Positions 23,111-35,336 of a stretch of 64,000 nt of DNA are shown here, one piece after another (the stretch's first letter is position 1; each line of letters begins with the position of its first letter). The position numbers and the translations under genes are program-made. Source of the DNA: Alviniconcha marisindica (Eukaryota; Mollusca; Gastropoda; Provannidae); assembly GCA_018857735.1 (NCBI GenBank), contig JABMCL010000678.1, forward strand, positions 654,501-718,500, written 5' to 3'. The notes beneath the pieces are model-generated. The model saw only the letters and a program-made list of their open reading frames with translations, was not told where the DNA came from and ran no database searches.

Positions 23111-23669
23111 GGTGTATATATATGCAACAGAGGCACAGCCACAGAAAGGTGCAAGGCTGAGTTGGATTGTGCTGGAGTAGGAACATGAATGTTGAGACAT
23201 GGTTGTGAGAAATCCTTAACTTAGGGATAACAGTTGTACCAGCTTTGTTTTGATTGAAGTGAAGGTTACTTGTCTACATAAATAACTTGGACTGCATTAA
23301 ACATTTCTAAATGAAGCTTTCATCTTGGGATGGCTTTTAATTACTTGTCAGTGCTCAGAGAATCGTCATGCATTTGAAACAGACTTGGCAAAAGATTTTC
23401 CAAGTTTTGGACATAGATTGCACGAATAATCAACCATTTCTACTGAATGATCATCTGTTGTTCTGGAGGATGTACTATGCCTTGAGCATGTGTACTACAT
23501 TTTGTAATTATATACTGAACATTCTGTTGAAACTGAGCAGTAGGGTTTTAATATAAAATATGTGACCACTCAAAGCCATATTCCGCTTAATTAGTATAAT
23601 CATGTTTTTCATGACGACTGTGGCTTGAAAAATTCATGTGTGTATGACATGGTACGTGTGCATTTATTT

Positions 23670-23721
<52 letters not shown>

Positions 23722-24124
23722 CTATATAATTCTGCATGATCAAAAGTTATACTGTATCAAATTTATTGCAATCACTTTCGTGTAAGGCTTGATGTAAGCT
23801 GTTGTCATTGTTTACTAGCAAATGGCATGTGTTCTCAGTTCACTTGACTGTCTGTTGCCTTTTTTTTTCTTCCGTGTAAATGTGTCACGGGTCTTAAGCT
23901 GTAAAAGTGAATAAAGATCGGAATCCATTCTCAAACTCAGTGTAGCACCCCAGTCAATCTATCTCTTTCCCACCAACTTAGCTGCAGTGGATTATGGGTA
24001 TATTACTTTCTTGTTTGTGTGCCTGTTACTTTTGTTCGTGTTATGTCAAACATATTGCAAGAAAAACATGCCATAGCAAATCTTTAATCATTCCCAGCTG
24101 ACTATGTCCTGTTTGGCTCTCCAG
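23111..24124. other. Intron with CA tract
   Basis: A CA tract lies at about 23671-23720. No gene. Ends in the acceptor of module 10. Confidence 0.5.
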
Positions 24125-24672
24125 ACAGTCGCAGTTTCTCTGGGCACACTCACCCAAGATCAAGACCACAAGCTCCAGTGCAGTCCATGCCGGGAACATT
24201 CCATCCAGGTGACCCCTTAGGACATTTTCCCCTCGGTCAGGGTCACATGTCTGTTGAACAAGGTCGCGGAGTTTTGGGCCAAGACACGGCTTTTGCTCAT
24301 GGTCATCGGGTGCAGAGCATAGCCTTTCATAGTTCATCAACGTCTAGTGATGATGGACAGAGCCGTGCAGTCGAGTCTTCCCATTCTGTGCCATGGACAA
24401 AGTGGAAGTGCAAAGTGTGTGGTCTGAAGTACAAAACACAGTGGGGCTTGACGGTGCACATGGGAAAACAGCACTGCGACAATCCCAGGTTCAGGTGTGA
24501 GCTGTGTGGCCGGGGCTTCACCATGAAGGACCACTATGAGGGCCACATGAACGTGCACAACAGGGTCAAAGCCTTCCAGTGCCCCAACTGTCCCAAAGCC
24601 TTCGCACATAAAACCAGCTTGCGAGCTCACATGAAAGTTGGTGCCTGCAGTAGGCAATCGCTGTGTGAATAA
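24125..24672 (+). CDS. Module 10: terminal exon, C2H2-C2H2-C2HC array
   Basis: Terminal exon of about 181 residues. The acceptor tttggctctccag is followed by two bases (AC), giving Asp after a donor G. A leader of about 95 residues is rich in His/Gly/Ser/Gln. Fingers: CKVC ... HMGKQH, CELC ... HMNVH and CPNC ... HMKVGAC (C2HC). The middle finger has HYEGHMNVHNRVKAF. A decayed duplicate lies 1.4 kb upstream at 22.7 kb, sharing even the acceptor, so this exon was copied locally. DNA-binding role inferred. Confidence 0.9.
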
Positions 24673-25656
24673 TTTTTCTCGTCCTAATGGGTGTAGCTGG
24701 CATGGGGAAGTATGTGCGGGGAGGGGGCCAGTGTGCCGGAACTACTGTTTACCTGGACGAATTATACTCAAATACTGTAGTTTTATATTTCTGTGGTAAT
24801 TCTTTTTTTCTTCTTTTTCTTTGTTTCTTTTTTGGAGTGTTTAAGTATTTGGAACAGTCTGGGTTTTAAATCCATGTTATGTGAGAACGGCAATGGATGT
24901 TGAAATTGCGTGACTGCTTGAAACAAATTCATTTAGGACTTGTAAGTGGTGTTCTGTGCAAGTTAAACGGTTTGATGACTGCAAAGGCTGTTTTAGTATC
25001 CGGATGTATATGTGGTCTTAGCTACAGAACACACAGCTGTGAAAATCTCAGATCAGTGAGTTGCATGTCTGCTTATTATTGTGGGTTAGTGTAATTACAA
25101 AAATACTTCTTTTGGTAAATGTAACGGTCCTTGGATGTTTAAATTGAAAAACAGGATTTCGTTTGGTCCTTGGATGTTTAAATTGAAAAACAGGATTTCG
25201 TTTCTTTTGATGACAGTTGCATCGCCTGTCCTGAATAAACCGTTCTTGTAAGTTTACTTACACGTCCAGTTTTCTCTGTGTGATTGTACGTGTGTGAAAT
25301 GGGGCCTCGCCTAGATTTCATTTCACAAAGTGTAGCTGTTTGCGTCTTCATCAAAACAGGTGATTTCTCAGGTTAACTGCATGCATCATGATTATGGTAC
25401 TTTTTCCACTCAAAGCCATAAATCAGCAGCACCCGTATACCTGCATGCAGAGTTTCGGTGGTATTTATAACCAAACGTGCATACTTGCACATGAACAACT
25501 AACAAACATGCAGTGACTCGTCTCTGAATACTTTTTTTTTGGGGGGTGGGGGGGGGGGGGGGGGGGAATAAAGTTGCCCTATGTCCATAAGTTGCCTTCT
25601 GTCCATCAGACTGTTATCGACCAGCTGAAGTTCCCCCCTCCCCACCCCCTTACACA

Positions 25657-25716
<60 letters not shown>

Positions 25717-25751
25717 CACGCACACACGCACGCACGCACGCACACGCACCA

Positions 25752-25843
<92 letters not shown>

Positions 25844-26017
25844 GTCGTGAACAAACCGTTCTTGCAAGTTTACTTACGCGTCCAGTTTTCTCTGACTGTG
25901 TGCTTGTACGTGTGTGAAATGGTGCCTCGCCTTGATTTCATTTCACAAAGCGTAGCTGTTTGCGTCTTCATCAAAATAGAAGGTCTTTGTTAACTGCATG
26001 CCTCATAATTATGGTAC

Positions 26018-26099
<82 letters not shown>

Positions 26100-26105
26100 T
26101 CACCA
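24673..26105. other. 3'UTR/intron with duplicated segments and microsatellites
   Basis: AATAAA is at 25234-25239. A unit of about 40 bp (containing GGATGTTTAAATTG) is repeated in tandem at 25130-25202. A segment of about 170 bp at 25225-25400 recurs in diverged form at 25842-26020. Between them lie a G run (25541-25566), a CT tract (25660-25713) and a CA tract (25755-25840). Another CA tract follows at 26023-26096. Confidence 0.6.
25234..25239 (+). terminator. Putative polyadenylation hexamer for module 10
   Basis: First AATAAA after the module 10 stop, about 560 bases on. Inference. Confidence 0.4.
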
Positions 26106-26330
26106 CTTCCCCAAGCAATGTTACCGCTCCTTTCCATTGTGCTGGAGTCACAAGCAGTCGAGTGTCCGGAATGCCACACAAAGTACAAACAACTTTCTCG
26201 ACGCACCACATAGACCAACCACATGTGAATATTAGTATTTCAGTACCAACCACTTGTACCATATCGTTGTCGGATTAATTTGGTGGTCTGGCTTCAAGGA
26301 GACCTAATGCGTAATCAGTTGTGGCTGGAG
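26106..26330 (+). pseudogene. Pseudo-exon 2: relict finger exon
   Basis: One frame reads VECPECHTKYKQLSRRTT and then stops (26209-26211). CPEC followed by a Lys/Tyr-rich segment looks like finger 1 of the three-finger exons. About 60 bases on, ccatatcgttgtcgg matches the YRC start of finger 2 in the sister relict at 23050. The order and spacing agree with a broken three-finger exon, but no intact finger remains. Moderate confidence because the matches are short. Confidence 0.5.
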
Positions 26331-27800
26331 GAAGGATGTCATAAACCAGCGCTTTGAGTTTAGAGGTGACCCTGTGAGTTTGACAGGGCGTTCGAATCGA
26401 AGAACCAACTAACCTTGTTTCAACGAAATGAAGAGGGGTGTAACACGTGTAAAAATTGCAGTTTCTTTCTTTCTTTGATTTGAATTTGTTTCTTCGCCCT
26501 TGCGCAGTCGCCGACGGGACATTAAAACCCGACAACTCTTTTTTTTCTCAATTAATTAATTTTGTGTGTATATACCTTCTCTGTTCGTTAAGTGGATATA
26601 CTGAGGAGACCCTACGCGGTTGACGGGACGCTAAAATCTGAGAAATTCGTTCTTCCGCGTTCAGCGCTGTTTTGATCGATCTACAGACTCATTTCGCTCA
26701 CTGCGCTCTGCAAAAACATTCTCAGATTTTAAAAATAAATCATGAGTCAGTGAGAATAATGAAAACTAGCAACATATGAACAAGTAATTTACATAAGTGA
26801 CAATCCACAAGAAAACAATCTCCGTTATAAAGGTTGACCAAACAAAGTTTTAGTCGCACTTCCTGCCCACAATTCCACCCAACTTCACTCGCGAGGATTT
26901 ACACCATATCAAAGTGCTGACCAAGAACACATACACATTGGATATTAGAAAGGCAGCAGTAATCTTGTACAGATAGGAAAGCTTGATGGAGAAGATGAGT
27001 TTGGTTTTGGAAGTTTGGAGAGACCCAGTAATACTCCTGTTTCAGGATGTTTTATTTTTGAGTTGTTCCTGTATTCAGTGGTTGATGCGAGAGTTTTGAA
27101 GCGTTGACGGGTATACTATGAACGTTTGATTTTGTTGTTGTTGAGAGTCTCTCTTGCGTATTTTTATACACCACGCATCACCAGACAAAGTGCAGAGAAA
27201 GTAGACATGTAGGTTGGCAGTGTAGCATGGCACACAACGGGAGAAAGGGGTGGGAATATGTTGTTGCTGGTCAAGGCAATAATTCTCTTCCCTTCCCCCC
27301 CCCCCCCCCCCCCCACCCCCATCCACACCCCTACCCCTACCCATCATAAGACTGCAGATTTGAGCTGATGTGTCCGTTTATTACTCACATTTCATACAGT
27401 TACAGAGTTAGGTATTTCACTGTGATAAGGCGATATAAATATGTACTTAGAAACTATAGTGATTGTTTAGTTATTTAGTATACTATGCAGACAGAGAAAC
27501 CATCATCAGGACCAAGTAGGCTTATTTGAGAACGTTAATGTAATTAATATGTATAGTTTTGATAAGTATTGGGGAGCGATATTTGGTTTAATTCTTACAA
27601 GGGGCTGATGTTGAACGTCGGACCAGTCTATTGTTTTAACAGTCACTTTAAGCAAGGCCATTGCCAGCAAACTCAGGTCAGAAAAAGCAGATTAATTGGT
27701 TTGGTGGTGTTGAATTGTAGCAGTACTAAAGGCAGTAGCATTTGCACTTGAACTAATTCTCTTGAAAGAAAATTAAGAGTGTCCTTTTTCCATACAACAG
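26331..27800. other. Intron with short dispersed repeats
   Basis: The segment 26285-26420 (agacctaatgcgtaatcag ... ggatgtcataaaccagcgc) has a diverged relative at 59735-59815, and a GGTTGACGGG-ACGCTAAAA piece at 26605-26650 resembles 34270-34310. Together these suggest SINE-like copies. A C run lies at about 27296-27314. No gene. Confidence 0.45.
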
Positions 27801-29149
27801 GCAGTTCTCTTGGACTTCTCAGATGTTGGCACAAACCTCTGGAACCTTCAGCAAACATCAGGGATCTACATTCCGATTGTAGCGCCGTCCCAACAGGCAT
27901 GGTGTCTGGACAAGCGCTGACACCCTCAACACACCCAGGGAATTCGTTGCCGCAATCCAACACCATCTCAACAACCCTAGTAGCAAGAGAGGTTCCGGCA
28001 CTTTCAGTAGGCCCGGATAATTCATTGTCCAAAATCAGCACCATTCCAACAAGCATGGTATCTACACAAGCTCTGGCGTCTTCAGCAGACCCAGGGAATT
28101 CATTGCCCCAAATCCTAGTCAGCACTATTTCAACAAACACGGTATCAAGACAACCCCAGACATCTTCAGCATATCCGGTAAATTTGTTGCCCCAAACCAG
28201 CACTGTCCCGGCAGACATTTTACCAAGACCAGGTCTGGCTTCTTTAGCATACCCAGGGAGTTCGTTTTCAAGCCCCAGCACTCTTCCAACAATCATAGTA
28301 CCGTCAAGAGACCTAGATAATTCGTCGGGGCCCAGCACCGTCCCAGATATGGCGACCTCGAGAGAAACTCTATCGCATTCGGCAGGCGCGTGGAAATCGT
28401 CCTCTTCCAGTCGCATCCCAGCAGTCTTCGTACCTGTACCCAGACCTCGGCCATTTTCAGCAGCTCCAGCGGAAATGTCATCTCAGCCCAGCACGTCCCC
28501 AGTGATCATGGTACCAGGACAACCTCTTGCCTCATCAGATGATCCGAGGAATTGGTCGTTTGTAGCCAGCATGATGACGGGATCCACAGCACGAAGTCAA
28601 ACTAAGAAGCTGCAAAGTACTCAGCAGGCAGAATCGCCCAGAGGGTTGGATTTGACAGACCCAGGACGGTCTATGGAACAACTGGAGATGGAGTGTGGGT
28701 CAGTGAGCAAGGAAGCGCCTACTAATAAAGAACCACTGTACTGTCCGGAATGCAACACTGCTGACCCGTACCCGAGTGCTCTGAGTTTGAGACATCACAT
28801 GACGGAAATGCATAAGGGTCTGCATGGGTTTCGCTGCGATATATGTGGACGTGGTTTCAAGAACATTGGGAGTTTGAGACGCCATTGGAAGCAGATACAC
28901 ACGAACCAGCCTGTATATCGCTGTGATGTATGTGATCGTGGTTTCATGTACAAAGATCACTATGTTGGGCACATGAACAAACACAACAATACACCCACCT
29001 TTAAGTGCACCTACTGCCCACAGATGTTTATCTATAAACCGGACATGTACCACCACAGGAAACAGTGTGATGGGCGCGCGGCCAGTCCCAGTGTTCGCGG
29101 AAGAACTCCGGGAAGGCCCAAGAGTTTTGTCGCGTCCAAGAAGGTCTAA
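27801..29149 (+). CDS. Module 11: long terminal exon, Pro/Ser repeats and four fingers
   Basis: Terminal exon of about 448 residues, the longest in the array. The acceptor tccatacaacag is followed by two bases (GC). Residues of about 25-280 form roughly nine degenerate repeats of some 26-28 residues built on an S-x-PGNSLPQ-like core with Thr/Val-rich spacers, probably disordered. Fingers follow: CPEC ... HMTEMH, CDIC ... HWKQIH, CDVC ... HMNKH and CTYC ... HRKQC (C2HC). The third contains KDHYVGHMNKHNN, the conserved middle-finger signature. A basic tail with RGRTPGRPKS resembles an AT-hook core (GRP). DNA binding by both fingers and tail is possible. The frame extends 5' of the acceptor by only a few codons. 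Confidence 0.88.
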
Positions 29150-29536
29150 GAACATGCCAGTGTTGCCCAAACCACCATCCAGTGGGCCCACTGAATTGCG
29201 AGCAGAGTCGCCACCCTAATTACGACTAGAGTCGCTGCCATATAATGTCAAGAGAATGTGACATTGACACGTGAAAGATGTCTTAGAGTGGTCTTTTGCG
29301 AGGGAGTCATCCCCGCATAAAAATGTGAAACAAGCGAGCGTATGGAGAGAAAGGTAGTGATCTAAGGGGAGTGATCTTTTTACAAAACGCACAAAGAGTT
29401 AACATTGGTTCCTTCTTGTCGTGTTTGTCGTTACATTTTGTTCTATCAAGTGTTTGTTGGTCACGCGGATGACGTCCGTTATAAAGAAATGTTTACATCG
29501 TTCTCATTGTGTGCCTTGCAGTATGAGTGGTTTGAT

Positions 29537-29627
<91 letters not shown>

Positions 29628-31593
29628 GTGTGTGTGTGTGTATCGATTTACGGCCTAGTAATTTTTCTTGGTCTGTCTCTGGTTGTTGTTTTTTCGGGCT
29701 GATGGTGCTTGACAACAAAAACTGCGCCTGTTCGATGCTGAATTACAGTTGTGTACCTGGAAAAATGACTTACACAATTCAGCTATAGAACACCTGCTAT
29801 TATTTCCTTTTGGTTATTCACGTCAAGTTGGTCGTGGGAAGTTTGACGTCGCTGCTGAGAACGATTAATCAGCTTTACGTCCTGAACTGTATAGAAAAAT
29901 ATTTCATTGATTTTCTACAACATCCACATTGTGAAATGGATCAGTGTGTTCTGTTGGGCAGACTTGCACCTTCGGACGATCGTAATGATCCAGTTTCCTC
30001 CCTAATACTGCTCGATTCAGACCATTGCGGAAGGTTTCAAGTTGACACCCAGTTTTGATAACGTCATACTGCTCGATTCAGACCATTGCGGAAGGTTTCA
30101 AGTTGACACCCAGTTTTGATAACGTCATACTGCTCGATTCAGACCATTGCGGAAGGTTTCAAGTTGACACCCAGTTTTGATAACGTCATACTGCTCGATT
30201 CAGACCATTGCGGAAGGTTTCAAGTTGACACCCAGTTTTGATAACGTCATACTGCTCGATTCAGACCATTGCGGAAGGTTTCAAGTTGACACCCAGTTTT
30301 GATAACGTCATACTGCTCGATTCAGACCATTGCGGAAGATTTCATGTTGACTCCCAGTTCTGAAAACGTCAAGCAGTAAACGTATTCGCGCGGCAAACAA
30401 ACTTTGTCATTTTTCTTTCGGACATTAAATTCTTCAGACAATAGTCCAAAGATTGTGTGTGTGTGTGTGTTGTATAAAATGCATCACGTAAATCCTACTA
30501 GTGCAGTTTCGGAAAAGGGTTTAGAAGATTTGAGACTGTGTCATACCATTGCAATCTCATGTCTTTTCTTAGAGCGTGTGGTTAGCACAAAGTTGCAAAT
30601 ACAAAATTAAACACGCTGAACACGAAGAGCAACATACTCGAGCGCGCACACCAAACTTTGTCAGTAGACAGGAGCCGGTATGGAGAAAGACCCATATGCT
30701 CGCTCACAGAGCAAATAGAGAGGGGAGAAAGCAAGCAACGAATAAACATTTGTACGTGCATACTTAAATAAAGAATTTAAATAGTAAAAATGGAGATTGT
30801 AGGAAAGGAAAAGGATTTCGATGGGTGAGGCCAGTCTGCTAGTGTTATGGTTGATTTCCTTGAAGCCTTCGTGGGCGGATCTTACACAAAAGGAGCATAA
30901 GCTGCCAATGCAGAACCAGGTTGCGTTGAAAGCACAAGTCGGAGTCAAAATCCCAAGATGAGCTGGTATTATTGGAGGCTGGGAACGATGCGGACCGTCT
31001 TGCTGTTCCATTTATCCTGGAAGACAAAATGCGACTATGGTGAATGAGTTGCAGGCACTAACTCAGTGGATGCAGGACGATGCTGTGTGAAGATTTTGCG
31101 CAAGGATGGGCTGAAACCGTGTTGGATGCATTTCGTTGTGTTGTTTTATGCCAGACAAACACAAGAAGGAACCCTGTTAGACGCATATCGCCGAGAGTGT
31201 TTATTTAATGCCAGACAAATACAGGAACCGTGTTGGACGCTGTTCTTGTACTGGTCTTGTTGGATTCATTTCGCTTGACTCGACTGTAGGTTGTGTACCA
31301 AATAAATCCGGGACTGGTATATTTTGCTTAAAACGCGTACAATGTTTGCTACTATCACACCAAAGTTTTAAATTATGCGTTTTGTCGTTTCTCGACCTTG
31401 GCGGGGCAGTTTCCCGGGCTACGACCACTGTTGATTGTTGCTTTATTTCTTGCCAGGGTTTACATGTCTATGTTTCGGAGGGCACCCAACAAAGGAGCTA
31501 TGCTGATAGTCAGCATACAACAGTCAACACTGAACGGTCTTACTTTAGTGACAAAATACGGTAACAACCAGCCTCGTCTCATTCTGATTCCAG
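29150..31593. other. 3'UTR/intron with CT tract and minisatellite
   Basis: A CT tract lies at about 29541-29625. The 61-bp minisatellite is listed separately. Loose repeats of about 70 bp around CCAGACAAA-ACA and CTGTTGGA-CGC words occur near 31100-31250. No gene. Confidence 0.5.
30006..30370. repeat. 61-bp minisatellite, about six copies
   Basis: The unit begins actgctcgattcagacc and contains ttgcggaaggtttcaag. It repeats at exactly 61-base steps, nearly without change for five copies. The last copy is diverged. It is non-coding, since 61 is not a multiple of three. Confidence 0.95.
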
Positions 31594-31955
31594 ATTCTGG
31601 CCGGTGGCAACCATTGGATCAGCAAGAGGAAGCGTCAGGATTGTCTCCGTTTCACATGGTTCTGAATGTCGGGAATAAGAGAAAATGGTGGTGCCAGATC
31701 TGCCACACAAGTTACAACTATCCACAAACCCTGAAGCGCCACATCAGACAGTTCCACACGGACGAACCGACCTTTCGCTGTGAAGTGTGTGGCAAGGGAC
31801 TGATGGACCGCCAGCACTTCACCAAGCACATGAACAAGCACAGCAGTGCCCAGGGCGTTCAGTGCCAACACTGTTCCAAGAGATTTGCCAACAAGGACGA
31901 CTTCCTTCAGCACAATCTACAATGCTGGGCAACAAGGGCTGCCAGCAGCAAGTGA
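31594..31955 (+). CDS. Module 12: terminal exon, three fingers
   Basis: Terminal exon of about 119 residues after the acceptor ctcattctgattccag. Two bases (AT) complete the split codon. A short leader precedes fingers CQIC ... HIRQFH, CEVC ... HMNKH and CQHC ... HNLQC (C2HC). The middle finger reads QHFTKHMNKH, where the usual HYxGHMN signature is altered (Tyr to Phe, Gly to Lys), so it is the most diverged middle finger. The frame is open far upstream of the acceptor, but that part has no similarity to other leaders. A DNA-binding C-terminus is inferred. Confidence 0.88.
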
Positions 31956-32721
<766 letters not shown>

Positions 32722-33165
32722 ACGTACTAGGACCCGCTCGGTCCATCGTCTCCGGGCAGTATCCTGCATGCATACGGTTTACAGACAGAGGATGGTATTG
32801 ACACTGGGTGGGAATGGTGGGAACCAGCGCCTGGACGAGTCACCCCGTAACCGACAGAAGCCGACAGGTTTTCCTCGCGTGCCTGGCAGTGGCCAATATT
32901 CTGTGGTTGACTGGGCTCAAAGCACCAACTAACTGACTAGCTAATTATCAGTGGCACGTGTGACGAGCAGGGCCCCCAAGCTGGAGTTTGGGAGCTAGAA
33001 ATGCGAGACGCGCTACAAACACGCAGCCAGTCTGAACAGACACACGAGGCAGCATGAAAAGGACAAGCCAACGTATCGTTGCGAGGTTTGCGGTCAGTGA
33101 ACAGGGACCACTACACTAGGCTCTTGAGCAAACGGGCCAGCGCGAAACGCTTTCACGTTCAGAGC
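32722..33165 (+). pseudogene. Pseudo-exon 3: decayed three-finger exon
   Basis: It follows an acceptor-like cattgtttcag. The phase-1 reading stops early, but a downstream frame reads CETRYKHAASLNRH, then a linker of the D-K-P-T-Y-R type and CEVCGQ before a stop near 33098. This is finger 1, linker and the start of finger 2, as in modules 12-16. A remnant DHYTR of the DHYxGHMN signature and a third-finger-like RFH follow out of frame. Frameshifts and stops mark it as dead. It sits between intact modules 12 and 13. Confidence 0.75.
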
Positions 33166-33787
33166 AGCTCTGCATCACCATGCGCACAAGTGCCATTCTC
33201 TGGGGAGCGAGACACCGTGACACATAGATGCTGTGCGTGCCGTTTATAACTGAATAACCGTCAGTAATTTGACCCCCCCCCCCCCTCCACACACACACAC
33301 ACACAAACATACACAGCCACCCTTCAAAACATTTCTTCTTTCTTTCTGTCTCAGATTTATTATTGGGGGCATTAGAATCTTCATATGCTGAAAGCAGTAC
33401 AGACTAACAACAAACCCATTCCTTTGCTGACAACAGACGGGTTATTGCTTTGATCGTGGAGGGGGGGCGTATTCCCTCTACTTTCCTCGTCTTTCCAGTT
33501 CAGTGTACACTTCTTACGCCATGCCAGTTTGCTTCTCTCTTTCCTGTCCCTGCTTAACTGTACGTACAGGTTTGGTTCCGTTTCCTTTCCAGAAAGGTTC
33601 ATGTTTGTAATGGCTGTTGATTGGAGTGTCTGTGTGCCGCTTCAATGGAGTTGTCGCTACAGGGTTCATCCTTCGAAGTGAAAGGATAGATTTCTACATT
33701 CTTGTTCTCCTCCGTTGATGCTGTAGACTGTATCTTTTACCACGTCTGTCTGTTGGACTTTTCAACTGTTGCCATCTTTCTCTCCAG
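33166..33787. other. Spacer before module 13
   Basis: A C run at about 33272-33285 is followed by a short CA tract. The acceptor-like tttctgtctcag (ends 33353) leads to only about 16 codons. No gene. Confidence 0.45.
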
Positions 33788-34200
33788 GGCTTGGCAGTTC
33801 TCGCTCACCCCCGGGAACTTTCTCCGGAAGCCAGCCAACGCCTCAATACCAACAGCAACAGACGGCGGATAAGGCCAAAAGAGTGGAGGAATTTGTGATG
33901 AGAGTGAGGGTGGACGGGCAGGGGGGTGGGTGCATGCTCGCCTGCAGAGCCTGCCACCGCTTTTTCAAGTCCGCCACAGGTTTGCACCGGCACGTTCGCA
34001 AGGTGCACATGGACGACCCCACGTACCGCTGTGAGCAATGCGGATCGGGCTTCATGACCAGGGAACACTGGACGGGTCACATGAACATGCACACCGGTGT
34101 CCAGAGCTTTCAGTGCCCCCACTGCCCGCAGCGGTTTACCTACAAAGGAGATCTGTATCGGCACAAGAAGACGTGCTCACGCCGCGGAAGTCAAGACTGA
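33788..34200 (+). CDS. Module 13: terminal exon, C2H2-C2H2-C2HC array
   Basis: Terminal exon of about 136 residues after the acceptor catctttctctccag. Two bases (GG) complete the split codon. The leader has a Gln-rich patch (PQYQQQQ). Fingers: CRAC ... HVRKVH, CEQC ... HMNMH and CPHC ... HKKTC (C2HC). The middle finger reads REHWTGHMNMHTGVQSF, with Trp in place of the usual Tyr. The protein ends a few residues past the last Cys. Codons are markedly richer in G/C than in modules 1-5. Confidence 0.9.
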
Positions 34201-34845
34201 GAGTGAGAGCTGAACCGTCGTGGTTATTACCTCTTGTTTCCTCAGAAATCAGTGATTCGTTCTTAGGTGATCCTAAGCGGTTGACGGGGCGTTTGAAGTC
34301 CAGGAATGAACTAACTGCTTTTTTTTTTTTTTTTTTTTTTTAGCCCAGAAGCATTTAGCGAAAGTGTTCAAGTTTCTGTTCTAAGTTCCTCAGAAATGAA
34401 TTATGATTAATGGTTCGTCGCTTGTTGATTATCTCACATCTGATGTGGAAAGGGGAGTTGTGTAGTAATTCGAGGAACAGAATGTGTGTGTATGTGTGTG
34501 TGTGATGATGATGACATTACACTGAATGTTGATGTAAAAGGTTTTGTTGTGACGTCGCCAGATTTTGCGCATCCGGAAACCTATGCATGATCCTTGATAA
34601 GTAAACATTTGTCTGTGAGCAGTTGTGTGCATTTGGATCTGGTTGCAGCAATTAGACCTGCTTACATTGCTTGTGTCCGACATAATGTTTCGGTCTGAGT
34701 TACTAACGCTTCGAGTACCGGCACTACACACTGCATGCGACACATCATGCAGCCAAGCTTTTGCACGCAAACACGGACACGCCTTGTTCAGTGCAAACCC
34801 ACACACATACACACACGGTTCTAACTGCTATTCCTGTCCGGGCAG
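34201..34845. other. Spacer between modules 13 and 14
   Basis: A T run lies at about 34319-34340, and a SINE-like scrap (gatcctaagcggttgacgg) near 34268. I see no AATAAA. Ends in acceptor ttcctgtccgggcag. Confidence 0.45.
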
Positions 34846-35336
34846 GCGATGCTGCAGCCTTCCGTCGCCAAGACCCAGCGTCTTCACGGGACATCGCCAG
34901 ACTGGGCCACAACCCTGCTAACAGCAGGAACGCGCCCCCCACAAAAACGCACCGTCCACAGCAGCAGCACAGCAGCAGTGCAGTGACTGCCAGCGATCCC
35001 AAGAAACCGGTGGACGATGCAACGTACGAAGCTTTCATGAGCCGCGAGGACACGGAGGCGGGGGTGGTGTGGAGCTGCCGACTGTGCGGCCTGCAGGTCA
35101 AGACGCAGAGCGGGCTGACGCGGCACGTGCGGCAGCGGCACACCGACAGTCCGGTGTACCGGTGCGAGCTGTGCGGCATGGGGTTCATGTCGTGGTCCCA
35201 CTACGCCGGGCACATGGGCGCGCACAGCGGTGTGAAGAATTACGAGTGTTCCCGGTGCTCTAAGAGATACTTCTACATGAGCGACTTGGCCAGGCATCGG
35301 AAGAAGTGCGAACAGTCTGCGGTCCCCCCAAAGTAA
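34846..35336 (+). CDS. Module 14: terminal exon, C2H2-C2H2-C2HC array
   Basis: Terminal exon of about 162 residues. Two bases (GC) complete the split codon. The leader carries a Gln/His/Ser patch and an acidic stretch (SREDTEAG). Fingers: CRLC ... HVRQRH, CELC ... HMGAH and CSRC ... HRKKC (C2HC). The middle finger reads SHYAGHMGAHSGVKNY, a variant of the HYxGHMN signature with Asn changed to Gly. The linker TDSPVYR replaces TGEKPY. Base composition is strongly GC-rich. A minus-strand frame of 215 codons here is the shadow of this exon. Confidence 0.9.

Noticed and set aside
25499..26262. Long Cys/Val, His/Thr and Ser/Leu frames over CA and CT tracts
   Set aside because: Simple-sequence translation only; the same applies at 29.5, 32.5, 41.4, 51.1, 57.4 and 62.3 kb.
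27673..28416. 247-codon minus-strand frame
   Set aside because: Shadow of the repetitive leader of module 11. The + frame carries the fingers and the splice phase.
33354..33404. Strong acceptor with Asp phase and 16 codons before a stop
   Set aside because: Too short; no domain or conservation evidence.
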